Origin: Phycisphaera sp.
Lineage (GTDB): Bacteria; Planctomycetota; Phycisphaerae; Phycisphaerales; Phycisphaeraceae
Assembly: GCA_028285385.1 (NCBI GenBank)
Contig: JANQPR010000226.1
Coordinates: 1 to 40,225, forward strand
Direction of reading: 5' to 3'
Length of the DNA stretch: 40,225 nt
Shown: in pieces, positions 9,012 through 18,200 of the stretch
Numbering within the stretch: the stretch's first letter is position 1
Layout: every line of letters starts with the position of its first letter
Position numbers and translations under genes: made by a program
The notes under the pieces: model-generated
The model's database searches: none
What the model was told of the DNA's origin: nothing
What the model saw: only the letters and a program-made list of their open reading frames with translations

Positions 9012-9032
9012 CTGCGGTGCACCACACCGCAG
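9012..9032 (+). promoter_or_regulatory. Intercistronic hairpin between padR and the HAAS gene
   Basis: CTGCGGTG (9012-9019) pairs perfectly with CACCGCAG (9025-9032) over a five-base loop, right after the padR stop and 15 bases before the next ATG. Without a T-run it is more likely an RNA processing or translation-tuning element than a terminator. Confidence 0.4.
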
Positions 9033-9047
9033 TTAGCGAGAGTCAGG

Positions 9048-9803
9048 ATGTCGCAACAAGAGTTCGAGCACTACCTGTCGCTGCTGAGCCAGATGCTGAA
9101 GCTCACGCCCGATCAGCGTGACGCGATTGCCGACGAGTTGCGCGTCCACCTCGACGAACGCCTCGCCGAGTTGCAGCAGCAAGGCTGCAACCGCGACAAA
9201 GCGGTCCGGCTTGCGCTCGAGGAATTTGGCGACGCGAGCATCCTGGCGAACGACTTCACTCGAATCGTCAATCACCCCCACCGGAGACGAATTATGCAGA
9301 CTTCACTCCTGACCGCTGCCATAACTGCAATGGCGCTGTTTGCGACAGTTTCGATGTTGCCGGAGAAGGAGAGCGTAACGCTCTCATCCGCACAAGCCGA
9401 CGCTCCCGCGGCCACCCTTCAGGCGGGTGGGCCACCAGCGTCTGCGGAACCCAATGATGTGTTACTTGGCGGGGACTACATCTACCTCAACACCGTTGGG
9501 ATCAACCCGGAAGAAGTACGATCCGGGGCTATCGCAGCTTTAGAACTTCAGAAACAGTGCGAAGGTAGGCCTCCGACCATTGCGGACCTTTTGGCTTGGG
9601 GCGGTCTTGACATCGCCGACCAACGAAGGATCGGCTACGAGTTCACCTTTCTGCGAGCAGTCACGCCAACGGATGAGATTGTCATTAACCTGTACCTCCC
9701 CTTTGTGCTCGACGAACGAGGGATTCATGACCTGCCGTTGCGTCCAGGCGACACCGTTTTCCTAAGGCAGCTCGACTACGGTGTATCGATCTTCGACCGG
9801 TAA
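9048..9803 (+). CDS. HAAS-domain membrane protein, PadR partner, with an unusual C-terminal domain
   Basis: The 251-residue protein begins with a HAAS/permease-prefix domain (about 1-78): FEHYLSLLSQMLKLT, then ADELRVHLDERLAELQQQG and ALEEFGDASILANDF. One membrane segment follows (about 86-106, LLTAAITAMALFATVSML). The remainder (about 125-251) is outside the membrane: DYIYLNTVGINPEEV, PTIADLLAWGGL and LPLRPGDTVFLRQL faintly resemble the SLBB/polysaccharide-export type of small domain, a weak resemblance only. HAAS proteins are usually encoded beside PadR genes, sense signals and often carry a permease; no permease part is present here. It is probably controlled with padR from the dyad at 8551-8577. 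Confidence 0.85.
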   Translation: MSQQEFEHYLSLLSQMLKLTPDQRDAIADELRVHLDERLAELQQQGCNRDKAVRLALEEFGDASILANDFTRIVNHPHRRRIMQTSLLTAAITAMALFATVSMLPEKESVTLSSAQADAPAATLQAGGPPASAEPNDVLLGGDYIYLNTVGINPEEVRSGAIAALELQKQCEGRPPTIADLLAWGGLDIADQRRIGYEFTFLRAVTPTDEIVINLYLPFVLDERGIHDLPLRPGDTVFLRQLDYGVSIFDR

Positions 9804-9838
9804 TGCGACCATGTCGTGGTGTTTCGGGCGCAAGTGTT

Positions 9839-11401
9839 TCATAGCAACTCGACTAATGTTCTGATGCGTTTGTTTTGTTGTTCGGGGTGATCTAGACGCA
9901 TGAGCGGTGTATTGATTGCATCAACGTCTGCCCGCCCGAGTTGGTTCGCGGTTTCAAGCAAGCCCGCTACCTCGATCTGATCCGGTGACCTCGCCAACGC
10001 ATAGCACGACTCCTCGCCATCTAGCTTGTGCAGGTAGCCATGCTGCACCAGCGCGGCGAGGATTGGCTCGGTCGCGCCGGCGGGGAGCTGGAGCTCGTTG
10101 GCAAGGGTTTCGGGGGCAAGCGGTTCGCCCTCGCGGAAGCGTTTCGCGAAGAGCACGAGCGCCGGGATGATCAGTCGGGGGTCGACGAGTTTGGGGCCGG
10201 TGTCTTGCTCGCTCTGCTTGCGTTCCCGGCGGCTGGGCATGAACTGGAGGACAGACGCGAGCTCGAGGCCGTAGAGCACGACCTGCCAGACGATCCAGAG
10301 CAGCAGCAGGAACAGGGGCAGCAGCGCGAGCGCTCCGTAGAGGCTGGTGCTGCCGGTTTTCGAGACATACAGCGAGAAGCCTTCGACGGCGAGGCCGAGC
10401 GCGACGGCGGCGACGAACGAGCCGATCGCGGCGGGGCGGATGCGGATGGTGGTGTTGGGCAGCAGCCGGTAGGCGAGAAGCAGCACCAGCCAGGTGGTCA
10501 GCAGCGGGGAGAGGAACACGAACGGCCCGACTAGCCAAGCGAGCGACGAGCCCGACGCGGCGATCGTTTCCATCTCCGACGCGGGCAGGTCGGCTGCGCC
10601 CGTGGCCGCGGAAGCAACGGCGTCACCGGTCGACTCCGCCCCCGACGCCGTGAGCAGGTTCAGGAACTGCCGCTGCGCCCACTGCCCGGCGAGCAGGACA
10701 ACCGGCGCTAGCGTGATCGTCGTGTAGTACAGCGGCAACCGGACGTACCACGAGCGGTTCTCCTCGGCGCGGAGGACAAGGTTGAAGCTGTCCTCGATGG
10801 TCGCGAGTAGTTTCGTCGCGCCGTAGATGAAGATCAGCACACCGACGAGGCCGATCGACCCGAAGTTGACGTTCTGGAGTTGGTCAAGCCAGGCGGTGAG
10901 TTGTTCGTCGAGTCGGCCGGCAGTCGCGGCGTACTCGGCGGCGAGGGCGTCGGCCCGTTGGTCCTCGGCGCTTCGGACAGCGAAGTTCGCGGCACGCCAG
11001 GCGGTGGACCCGACCCCGGCGAAGCCGAACGGACGCAACAGCGTGCCCGGGGCGTCGGCGGCTTCGTCCGCCGTGCCCGGGGCGTCGGTCTTTTGGCCGT
11101 CCGTCTCGAGCCACTGCACCGCCCAGTCCACGGTCTGGGCTTTGAGGTCTGCGAGTTGCTGTTCACTGACGAACGCCTGGGCGACGACGAGCGTGAGCAC
11201 CAGCGTCGGCAGCAGCGAGAACAGCGTGTGGTACGTCAAGGCCGCGGCCATCTGCGGCGCGCGGTCCTGCCGGAGCTTGTGCGCCGCGAACCGGCCGAGC
11301 TCGACGGCGTACAGCAGCGCCCGCTGCCACCGGGGCAGTTCTTCGTTGTCCGCGTCGGTCATCTCGCGGAACTTCGCGCGTAGGGCGGTCAGTGCCTTCA
11401 T
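9839..11401 (-). CDS. YihY/BrkB family inner-membrane protein
   Basis: The 520-residue protein has the YihY/BrkB (UPF0761) signature near the N-terminus, RAPQMAAALTYHTLFSLLPTLVLTLVVAQ, followed by further membrane segments: SIGLVGVLIFIYGATKLLATIE, YYTTITLAPVVLLAG, LVGPFVFLSPLLTTWLVLLLAY, AAIGSFVAAVALGLAVE and LALLPLFLLLLWIVWQVVLYG. A loop of about 80 residues between the first and second segments (about 90-185) is longer than usual. The C-terminal 130 residues look soluble, with LAPETLANELQLP and LAALVQHGYLHKLDG resembling a winged helix. The family was once called RNase BN, which is wrong; its function remains unsettled. The gene lies downstream of rnpA on the same strand. Confidence 0.9.
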   Translation of the reverse strand: MKALTALRAKFREMTDADNEELPRWQRALLYAVELGRFAAHKLRQDRAPQMAAALTYHTLFSLLPTLVLTLVVAQAFVSEQQLADLKAQTVDWAVQWLETDGQKTDAPGTADEAADAPGTLLRPFGFAGVGSTAWRAANFAVRSAEDQRADALAAEYAATAGRLDEQLTAWLDQLQNVNFGSIGLVGVLIFIYGATKLLATIEDSFNLVLRAEENRSWYVRLPLYYTTITLAPVVLLAGQWAQRQFLNLLTASGAESTGDAVASAATGAADLPASEMETIAASGSSLAWLVGPFVFLSPLLTTWLVLLLAYRLLPNTTIRIRPAAIGSFVAAVALGLAVEGFSLYVSKTGSTSLYGALALLPLFLLLLWIVWQVVLYGLELASVLQFMPSRRERKQSEQDTGPKLVDPRLIIPALVLFAKRFREGEPLAPETLANELQLPAGATEPILAALVQHGYLHKLDGEESCYALARSPDQIEVAGLLETANQLGRADVDAINTPLMRLDHPEQQNKRIRTLVELL

Positions 11402-11494
11402 CGCTCAACCGTAGCGTCGCGGACGCGCGACAGCCGGGCCACCCACTCTCCTAGTGTCGTGGTCATCGACGCGTCGGCCAAGCGGGTTGCCGGC

Positions 11495-12016
11495 TCAGGG
11501 CGACGCGTCGGCCGATCCGTCGGGTTCGGTGTTGTTCTCGGACGTAGAGGTAAACGAATCGCCGTCTGGGTCGCGTTTCCGCAACCGTTTCTGCCAGTTC
11601 AGGTGTGAGGCCTGCAGCGCGTCGCGAAGGTGCTGCTGCGCCGTGCTCAGCGTCAGCGGCGGGTCGTGTGGTCGAACGACAACAACCATGTCATACCCGA
11701 CGAGCGCGCCCCTGGTGTCGCGGGTGTCGTAATCCGGGTGGGTGGGGCGGTCGAGCCGGAACGCCTCGCGCAGTCGGCGCTTCACCCGGCTACGCGGCAC
11801 CGCCTTGCCGACCTTGCGCGACACCGAAAGCCCGAGCCGGTGGAAGCCCAAGCCGTTCGGCCGGGTGAGCACGGCGAGCGGCCCGGCGTGCTTGCGCATC
11901 TTGGCGTCGAACACCGCGGCGAACGCCTTGCCGCCAGACAACCGGGAAGCGCGGCGGAACGTTTGGCGTCGCGAGAAGGGGGCGTCGTTCGGGGTGCGGG
12001 ACTTGGGCGTGGCCAC
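11495..12016 (-). CDS. rnpA: Ribonuclease P protein component
   Basis: The basic protein (173 residues from the GTG at 12016) is the protein cofactor of RNase P, which with its RNA trims the 5' leader of tRNA precursors. It shows FRRASRLSGGKAFAAVFDA at the N-terminus and the family signature LGLSVSRKVGKAVPRSRVKR followed by RLREAFRL, with the Arg-rich helix that contacts RNA. A long acidic Ser/Thr tail (about 150-173) extends past the usual end. The start is uncertain: a TTG at 12055 would add 13 residues, but the GTG at 12016 fits family length better. Normally rpmH lies just upstream and yidD/yidC downstream; here the upstream gene is a ClC channel whose stop is at 12059. Confidence 0.92.
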   Translation of the reverse strand: MATPKSRTPNDAPFSRRQTFRRASRLSGGKAFAAVFDAKMRKHAGPLAVLTRPNGLGFHRLGLSVSRKVGKAVPRSRVKRRLREAFRLDRPTHPDYDTRDTRGALVGYDMVVVVRPHDPPLTLSTAQQHLRDALQASHLNWQKRLRKRDPDGDSFTSTSENNTEPDGSADASP

Positions 12017-12039
12017 GACACCACTGTAAAGCTCGGCGC

Positions 12040-12056
12040 GTTGGGAGAAGCCCAAC
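12040..12056. other. Small palindromic hairpin between the ClC gene and rnpA
   Basis: GTTGGG (12040-12045) pairs with CCCAAC (12051-12056) over five bases, directly after the ClC stop codon at 12059-12061 and before the preferred rnpA start. There is no T-run on the coding side. Confidence 0.3.
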
Positions 12057-12058
12057 CA

Positions 12059-13912
12059 CTACCCGCGTTTCGCCAACGCCTGCTGGTATTGCTGCATCAG
12101 CCGGTTGCGGGTGATGACGCCCTTGACGCGGCCGCCGGCGTCGACGACGGGGAGGGAGGAGACTTCGTGCCGGGCGAACTTGTCGAGCACCGCGTCGAGC
12201 GTCTCGTCCATCCGTACGGTCGCGAGGTTGCTGCGCATCAGCTCGGCGACGATCAGCAACGCCGCGGCGTGGTGGTGGACGAGCGTCCGGCGGACGTCCT
12301 CGCCGACGACCATGCCCTCGTAGACCTCCTGCTCGTCACAGACGACGTAGTCCACGGCGGCGAAGTCCTGCGCGAGTTCGATCAGCCGTGTCGCCGGGTC
12401 GTCGTGCTGAACGATCACGGCTGGGCTGAGCGGCACCTCGCGCACGGTCATGCGGCGCAGCAGCGTGAGGTCGGAATACGTGCCCAGCCGGATGCCGCGC
12501 AGCGAGAGCCAGTAGGCGTAGAGCGAGTCCCGGGCGATGAGTTGCGCGGTGCTGGTCGCGAGGATGGCAACGAGCATCATCGGCAGGATGACCTTGTAGT
12601 CGGCCGTAATCTCGAAGACGAGTAGGAAGGCGGCTAGTGGGCAGTGCGCGACCGCGGCGATCACGCCGGCCATTCCCGCGAGCGCGTACGTCGCCGGGGT
12701 GGAAACGCCCAGCCACTCGACCGACATCGCGACGACCCCGACAGCCGCGCCCATCATCGCACCCATGAACAGCGACGGCGCGATCACGCCGCCCGCGCCG
12801 CCGGACCCGATGGTCAGGCACGTGCCGACGAGTTTGAGCGCCAGCGCCGCGGTGAGCAGCGTCAGCGTAACCGGCATCGTCGTCGTGTTGATCACGCCGT
12901 CACCGAAGGCCGTGTAGTTGTCCGGGTTCATCGTGGCTTCGATCACGGGATAGCCGTTGCTGAAGAACACCGGCGCTTCGTAAGCCGGCATCGGCTGCCC
13001 GATCGTCAGCGTGAACCCGACACCCAGCACACCGAGCAATAACCCGCCGAGCGCCGGCTTGAGCCACGGGCGGACGTTCACCTTGTCCCACTGTCGCTCG
13101 GCGAACGGCAACGCCACGACGAACATTGCGCCAACCAGCCCCGCCAACACGCCGAGCACCGCGTATGCCGGCATCTCCGTGAGCACGACCTCGTAGTGCT
13201 CCATCGCCTCGGGCAGGTTGAACACGGCCTGGTTCTCGCCGAGCAAGCTCTGTGTGACCGCGACGGCGAAGACGCTCGAAAGGATGATGGGCACGAACGT
13301 CCGCACGGAGAAGTCGCGGAGCAACACCTCGAGCACGAAGATCACGCCGGCGATCGGCGCGTTGAAGATCGCCGCCGTCGCCGCCGCGGCGCCGCAACCC
13401 ACGAGTGTGCTCATGTGCTGCCGGGGCAGGCGCAGCAGCCGCGCAACGTTGGATGCGACCGCCGAGCCGATGGTGATGATCGGCCCCTCGACCCCGGCCG
13501 AGCCGCCGCTGCCGATGGTGATCGATGCCGTGACCGCGCGGGCCGCGCCAACGCGTGCCGGGATTGCGCCGCCTTTGCGTGAGAGCGCTTCGATGACCGT
13601 CGGCACGCCGTGGGCGCGCTGCGTCTGTCGCAACAGGAACCACTGGACGCACCCGACGATGAGCCCGCCGAGCGCCGGTAGCAGGAGGATCAATACGAGT
13701 TGCAGCACGGGGTTGACCGCGGCTTCGAGCAGGCCAAACGATACCCACCGGCAGTTTTCGACGAGCCAGTCGAAGCCGACCGCGGCGAGCCCCGCGAGGA
13801 TGCCGATCACCGCGGCGACGGGGATGAGCACGCCGTCGCCGCCGAGCACCGCCTGCCGCAGCCGCGACAGCGTCGGCAACACGTCGGCCGGGAGCTTCGG
13901 ACGCCACCGCAT
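12059..13912 (-). CDS. ClC-family chloride channel/transporter with C-terminal CBS domains
   Basis: From the ATG at 13912 the protein has 617 residues: a ClC membrane domain (about 20-430) and two CBS domains (about 455-617). Selectivity motifs are visible: HGVPTVIEAL where ClC has its first GxxxP loop, IGSGGSAGVEGPII with the gating Glu (142) kept, and GSGGAGGVIAPSLF. The position of the inner proton Glu of E. coli ClC is Val196 in FVLEVLLRD, after the conserved Glu195. CBS pairs bind adenine nucleotides and regulate transport; the second shows HEVSSLPVVDAGGRVKGVITR. It acts in the inner membrane. A TTG at 13951 is a possible alternative start. It precedes rnpA by 42 bases. Confidence 0.95.
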   Translation of the reverse strand: MRWRPKLPADVLPTLSRLRQAVLGGDGVLIPVAAVIGILAGLAAVGFDWLVENCRWVSFGLLEAAVNPVLQLVLILLLPALGGLIVGCVQWFLLRQTQRAHGVPTVIEALSRKGGAIPARVGAARAVTASITIGSGGSAGVEGPIITIGSAVASNVARLLRLPRQHMSTLVGCGAAAATAAIFNAPIAGVIFVLEVLLRDFSVRTFVPIILSSVFAVAVTQSLLGENQAVFNLPEAMEHYEVVLTEMPAYAVLGVLAGLVGAMFVVALPFAERQWDKVNVRPWLKPALGGLLLGVLGVGFTLTIGQPMPAYEAPVFFSNGYPVIEATMNPDNYTAFGDGVINTTTMPVTLTLLTAALALKLVGTCLTIGSGGAGGVIAPSLFMGAMMGAAVGVVAMSVEWLGVSTPATYALAGMAGVIAAVAHCPLAAFLLVFEITADYKVILPMMLVAILATSTAQLIARDSLYAYWLSLRGIRLGTYSDLTLLRRMTVREVPLSPAVIVQHDDPATRLIELAQDFAAVDYVVCDEQEVYEGMVVGEDVRRTLVHHHAAALLIVAELMRSNLATVRMDETLDAVLDKFARHEVSSLPVVDAGGRVKGVITRNRLMQQYQQALAKRG

Positions 13913-13968
13913 CACCGCAATGTAGTGAAGCGGCACGCCCTGCGCCGGCAAAGCGACGTGGCCCGTGT

Positions 13969-13984
13969 CCCGGCTACTGCCGGG
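13969..13984 (-). other. Short hairpin between the acylphosphatase and ClC genes
   Basis: CCCGGC (13969-13974) and GCCGGG (13979-13984) form a six-base stem with a four-base loop ten bases after the acylphosphatase stop. It lacks T's and may only attenuate transcription into the ClC gene. Confidence 0.3.
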
Positions 13985-13993
13985 GTGGGCGGG

Positions 13994-14299
13994 TCAGTAT
14001 TTGATCTTGAACGCGTCGAGCGCCCGCGGGTCGCCGAAGGGGCCCTCGGTCGTGTCGTCCTGGGCGTCGACCACGCGTATAAACCGGCCCAACTCCCGCA
14101 GCAGTTCGTCCAGAAACGCGCGGACCTGCTTGACCTCGCCCTCGACGACGACCTTGACTCGACCGTCGGGCAGGTTCTCGACGGTACCCGCGACGTCGAA
14201 GTTCCGCGCCAACGCCGCCGTCGTCGCTCGGAACCCGACGCCCTGCACCGTGCCGGAGTAGTAAACCGTTTTCTGGATCAGAGTAGACATAGCCGCCAT
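13994..14299 (-). CDS. Acylphosphatase
   Basis: The 101-residue protein is an acylphosphatase, hydrolysing carboxyl-phosphate bonds such as those of acetyl phosphate or 1,3-bisphosphoglycerate in the cytoplasm. The phosphate-binding loop SGTVQGVGFRATT contains Arg24 and the second motif VAGTVENLPDGRVKVVVEGE contains Asn42, the two catalytic residues. The C-terminus continues about ten residues beyond the usual end (FGDPRALDAFKIKY). A second ATG at 14290 could be the true start. It follows yebC by 39 bases on the same strand and is probably cotranscribed. Confidence 0.93.
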   Translation of the reverse strand: MAAMSTLIQKTVYYSGTVQGVGFRATTAALARNFDVAGTVENLPDGRVKVVVEGEVKQVRAFLDELLRELGRFIRVVDAQDDTTEGPFGDPRALDAFKIKY

Positions 14300-14338
14300 G
14301 CGCTCGCGGTGGCGTCGGAGCGAACCGAGTTTCCAGGC

Positions 14339-15088
14339 TTACCCCGCCAGCGCCGCGTACTCGTCATCGGGGATGTCGAAGTTGGCGTGGACGTGCTGTA
14401 CGTCGTCGTGGTCGTCGAGTTCCTCGACGAAGCGGACGACCTGCTCGGCTTCCTTGCCGGTGCAGGCGACGGTGTTGGTCGCGATCATCACCAGCGCCGC
14501 GGCGTCGGGCTCCCAGCCCTTGCCCTCGATCGCCGACTTCACCCCGTGGTACGCGTCAACGGACGCCACGACGCGCCACGCCTCGTCCTGGTCGTCGATG
14601 TCTTCCGCGCCGGCCTCGAGCGCGACTTCCATCAGCTCTTCCTCGCTCGCCTTGTCTTTGGCCAGGTAGATCTCGCCCTTGCGTTCGAAGTTGAACGCCA
14701 CCGAGCCGGACGCGCCCAGGTTCCCGCCGGCCTTCTCGAAGAGCTTCCGCATCTCCGATGCGGTGCGATTGCGGTTGTCCGTCAGGATCTCGAGCATCAC
14801 GGCGACGCCGCCCGGCCCGTACCCCTCGTAGACGATCTCGTCGAAGTCCGAGCCGTCGCCGCCACCGGCGCCCTTGTCGATCGCTTTCTGGATCGTGTCC
14901 TTGGGCATGTTGGCGGCCTTGGCCTCGTCGATCGCGTAGCGGAGCGTGAGGTTCTGGTCCGGGTCGCCGCCGCCGTGCTTGGCCGCGACGATGATCGCCC
15001 GGCTGCACTTGCTCCACATCTTCGAACGCTTAGCGTCCTGCCGGGCCTTGCGGTGCTTGATGTTTGCCCATTTGCTGTGGCCGGCCAT
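14339..15088 (-). CDS. yebC: YebC/PmpR-family protein
   Basis: The 249-residue protein is a full-length YebC: MAGHSKWANIKHRKARQD at the start, then RAIIVAAKHGGGDPDQNLTLR, IQKAIDKGAGGG, VYEGYGPGGVAVMLEILTDN, and ASGSVAFNFERKG, followed by the acidic C-terminal domain EELMEVALEAGAEDI. YebC proteins have been described as DNA-binding regulators and, more recently, as factors that help ribosomes through proline-rich stretches. In many bacteria yebC lies with ruvC; here ruvC is 11 kb away. It is divergent from dnaE with a 163-base gap. Confidence 0.97.
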   Translation of the reverse strand: MAGHSKWANIKHRKARQDAKRSKMWSKCSRAIIVAAKHGGGDPDQNLTLRYAIDEAKAANMPKDTIQKAIDKGAGGGDGSDFDEIVYEGYGPGGVAVMLEILTDNRNRTASEMRKLFEKAGGNLGASGSVAFNFERKGEIYLAKDKASEEELMEVALEAGAEDIDDQDEAWRVVASVDAYHGVKSAIEGKGWEPDAAALVMIATNTVACTGKEAEQVVRFVEELDDHDDVQHVHANFDIPDDEYAALAG

Positions 15089-15251
15089 GGATCGGGTTCC
15101 AGTCGTCGTGGTTCCGGGTTCGGAGTGGGGGTTCGGGACAATCTATCGGTCTGACGCTCGAATTGACCCGGAGGTTTGGCAACGGCGCGATAGCCAGAGA
15201 CCGAGCAATTTAGCATGCCGGTGCGTGCCCTTGACGCCGTAAACTGCACCG

Positions 15252-18200
15252 ATGCCAGACGCCGCAAACGATCAAGGACGGTCCCCGGGCGCTGTCGCCG
15301 AACAGCCGTTTGTCCACCTGCACCTGCACAGCCAGTACTCGCTGCTAGACGGTGGCAACCGGATCGACCGGCTGGTGCAACGCGTCAAGGACCTAGGTAT
15401 GGACGCCGTCGCCGTGACCGACCACGGCAACCTGCACGGCGCCGTCGAGTTCTACACCCGCGCCAAGGACGCCGGCGTCAAGCCCGTGCTCGGAATCGAA
15501 GCCTACGTCGCTCCGGACGTCAACGGCAAGCCCAGCGACCGAACCAACCGCGAGTACACCGGCGTGTCCGACGGCGGGTTCCACCTCGTTCTGCTCGCCG
15601 AGAACAACGCGGGGTGGGCCAACCTGCTCAAGCTCAGCTCCGACGCGTTCCTGAACGGCTTTTACTTCAAGCCGCGGATGGACAAGACCACGCTCGGGCA
15701 ATGGGCCGACGGGCTCATCGCGATCAACGGCCACCTCGGTAGCTCGATCGCGTACCACCTCGTCAAGTACCACCAGACCAAGGACCCGACGCACTGGAAG
15801 CACGCCGTCGCCGAGGCCAAGTGGCACCGCGAGGTATTCGCCGACGACGAAAACGACAACCCGCGCTTCTTCCTCGAACTGCAGCACCACGAAGAGCAGC
15901 TTCAGCGCGACATCAACCCGCTCACGACGAAGCTCGCCGAGGAGTTGGGCATCCCGCTGGTCTGCGACAACGATGCGCACTTCCTCACGGCCGACGACTG
16001 GGATGCGCACGACACGCTCTGCTGCATCTCGATGGGCAAGGTGAAGTCGGACACCAACCGGCTGCACTACCCCCGCGACCTGTACGTCAAATCCCCAGAT
16101 GAGATGTGGGAACACTTCGGGGTGTCGCACCCCGAGGCGCTGCGGAACACGCAACGCATCGCCGACCGCTGCAACGTCGAGCTGGACTTCTTGGCCAACC
16201 ACGCCCCGGTCGTCCGTATCGACACCGACCTGCCCGGGTTGCCGGACAGAAGCGAAGATGCACTCAAGATCGTGCACGGCTTCACGTGTGACCACGAGAT
16301 CGGAAGCACCGCGTGGTACAAGGCGTTCTGCGCCGCGATCCGCGTCGAGCCGTTCAATGAAGACACCGACACGGACTCGCCCGAGGACCTGAAGCTCCAG
16401 TGCGACGGCGCGCTGCGGCTGCTCACTGAGGCGGGAATGATCTGGCGCTACGGCGTCGACGGGGTCGACGACGCCAAGCGCGCCCGCCTCGAACGCGAGC
16501 TGCAGGTCCTTCGCGACAAGCTGATCAGTGCGTACTTCATGATCGTCTGGGACTTCGTCAACGAGGCCCGTCGGCGCGACATCCCCGTGCTCGCCCGCGG
16601 CTCCGGCGTCGGCACGATGACCGGCTACGTGCTGGGCCTGTCCAACGCGTGCCCCGTCGAGTTCGGGTTGCTGTTCGAGCGGTTCACCGACCCCGACCGC
16701 TCCGAGTACCCCGACATCGACATCGACATGTGCCAGGACGGCCGGGGCGACATCCTCCGCTACGTCCGTGAGAAGTACGGGCACGTCGCGCAGATCATCA
16801 CGTTCGGAACCTTGAAGGCGCGGGCCGCCATCCGCGACGTCGGGCGCGTCCTCGATGTCTCGCTCGGCGACGTCGACAAGGTCTGCAAACTCATCGGCGA
16901 CGGCCTAAAGACCACTTTGGATTCCGCGTGGGAGCAGGAGCCCGACCTCAAGTCGCTCTGCGATGCGCAGCCCCAACTCAAAGGCATGTACGACACCGCG
17001 CGTCGGCTCGAGGGCTTCGCGCGTCACGCCGGGGTTCACGCCGCCGGCGTGATCGTCGCCACGCAGCCGCTCGACAACATCGTCCCGCTCTACAAACCGC
17101 CGGGCGGCAGCTCGGGGTCCGGCGGCGACGAGGTCATCGTCACGCAGTGGGACGGCCCGACCTGCGAGAAGCTCGGCCTGCTCAAGATGGACTTCCTCGG
17201 GCTGCGCACCCTGTCCATCATCGAGCGCGCGAAGCAGCTCATCCGCAAGTCGCTGGGCACAGACACGATCAAGGCCGCCGTTGCGTCACAGGATGCCGGC
17301 GTGGAACGGGCGAGCACGCACGACCCGCTTGACCTCGACCGGCTCGAACCCGACGACCCGCGCGTGTTTGACCTCTTTGCGCGGGGCGAGACGGCCGGGG
17401 TTTTCCAGTTCGAGTCCGGCGGGATGCGCAACCTGCTCATGGCGATGAAGCCCGACCGGCTCACCGACCTCATCGCGGCCAACGCGCTCTACCGCCCCGG
17501 GCCGATGGAGCTCATCCCCAACTACAACCACCGCAAGCACGGCCGGGAAGCCGTGCCCAGGGTCCACGCGATCGTCGACGACCTCACCGAAGAGACCTAC
17601 GGCATCATGGTCTACCAGGAGCAGGTGATGCAGGTCCTCAACGAGCTGGGCGGCATCCCGCTCCGCCAGGCCTACGCGATCATCAAGGCGATCAGTAAAA
17701 AGAAGATGAAGGTCATCGACGCCGCTCGCGCCGACTTCGTCGAGGGCGCAGGCGAGCGCGGCGTGACCAAGCAGCAGTCCACTGAGTTGTTTGAACTCAT
17801 CCTCAAGTTCGCCGGCTACGGCTTCAACAAGTCGCACTCCACCGGCTACGCGATCGTGGCCTACCAGACCGCGTACCTCAAGACCTTCTTCCCGCTGCAC
17901 TACATGGCGGCGCTGCTGACCTACGAGTCGGTCAGCACCGACAAGGTCGTCGAGTACATCGACGAGTGCAAGCAGGTACTCCGGCCGGACGGCACACGCG
18001 GCGTCGAGGTCAAGCCGCCCGACATCAACCTGTCCGACGTCGCGTTCACCGTCGTCTACGCCGAGGGCGAGCCGCGCAAGCCGCACACCGGGCACATCCG
18101 CTTTGGCCTCAGCGCGGTCAAGGGCGTCGGCGAGAAGGCGATCACCGCTGTCATCCGGGAACGCGAATCGCACGGCCCGTTCAAGGGGCTGTACGACTTC

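Noticed and set aside
9839-11401. Naming the YihY-type protein as ribonuclease BN
   Set aside because: That name came from an early misassignment; the protein is a membrane protein without nuclease motifs.
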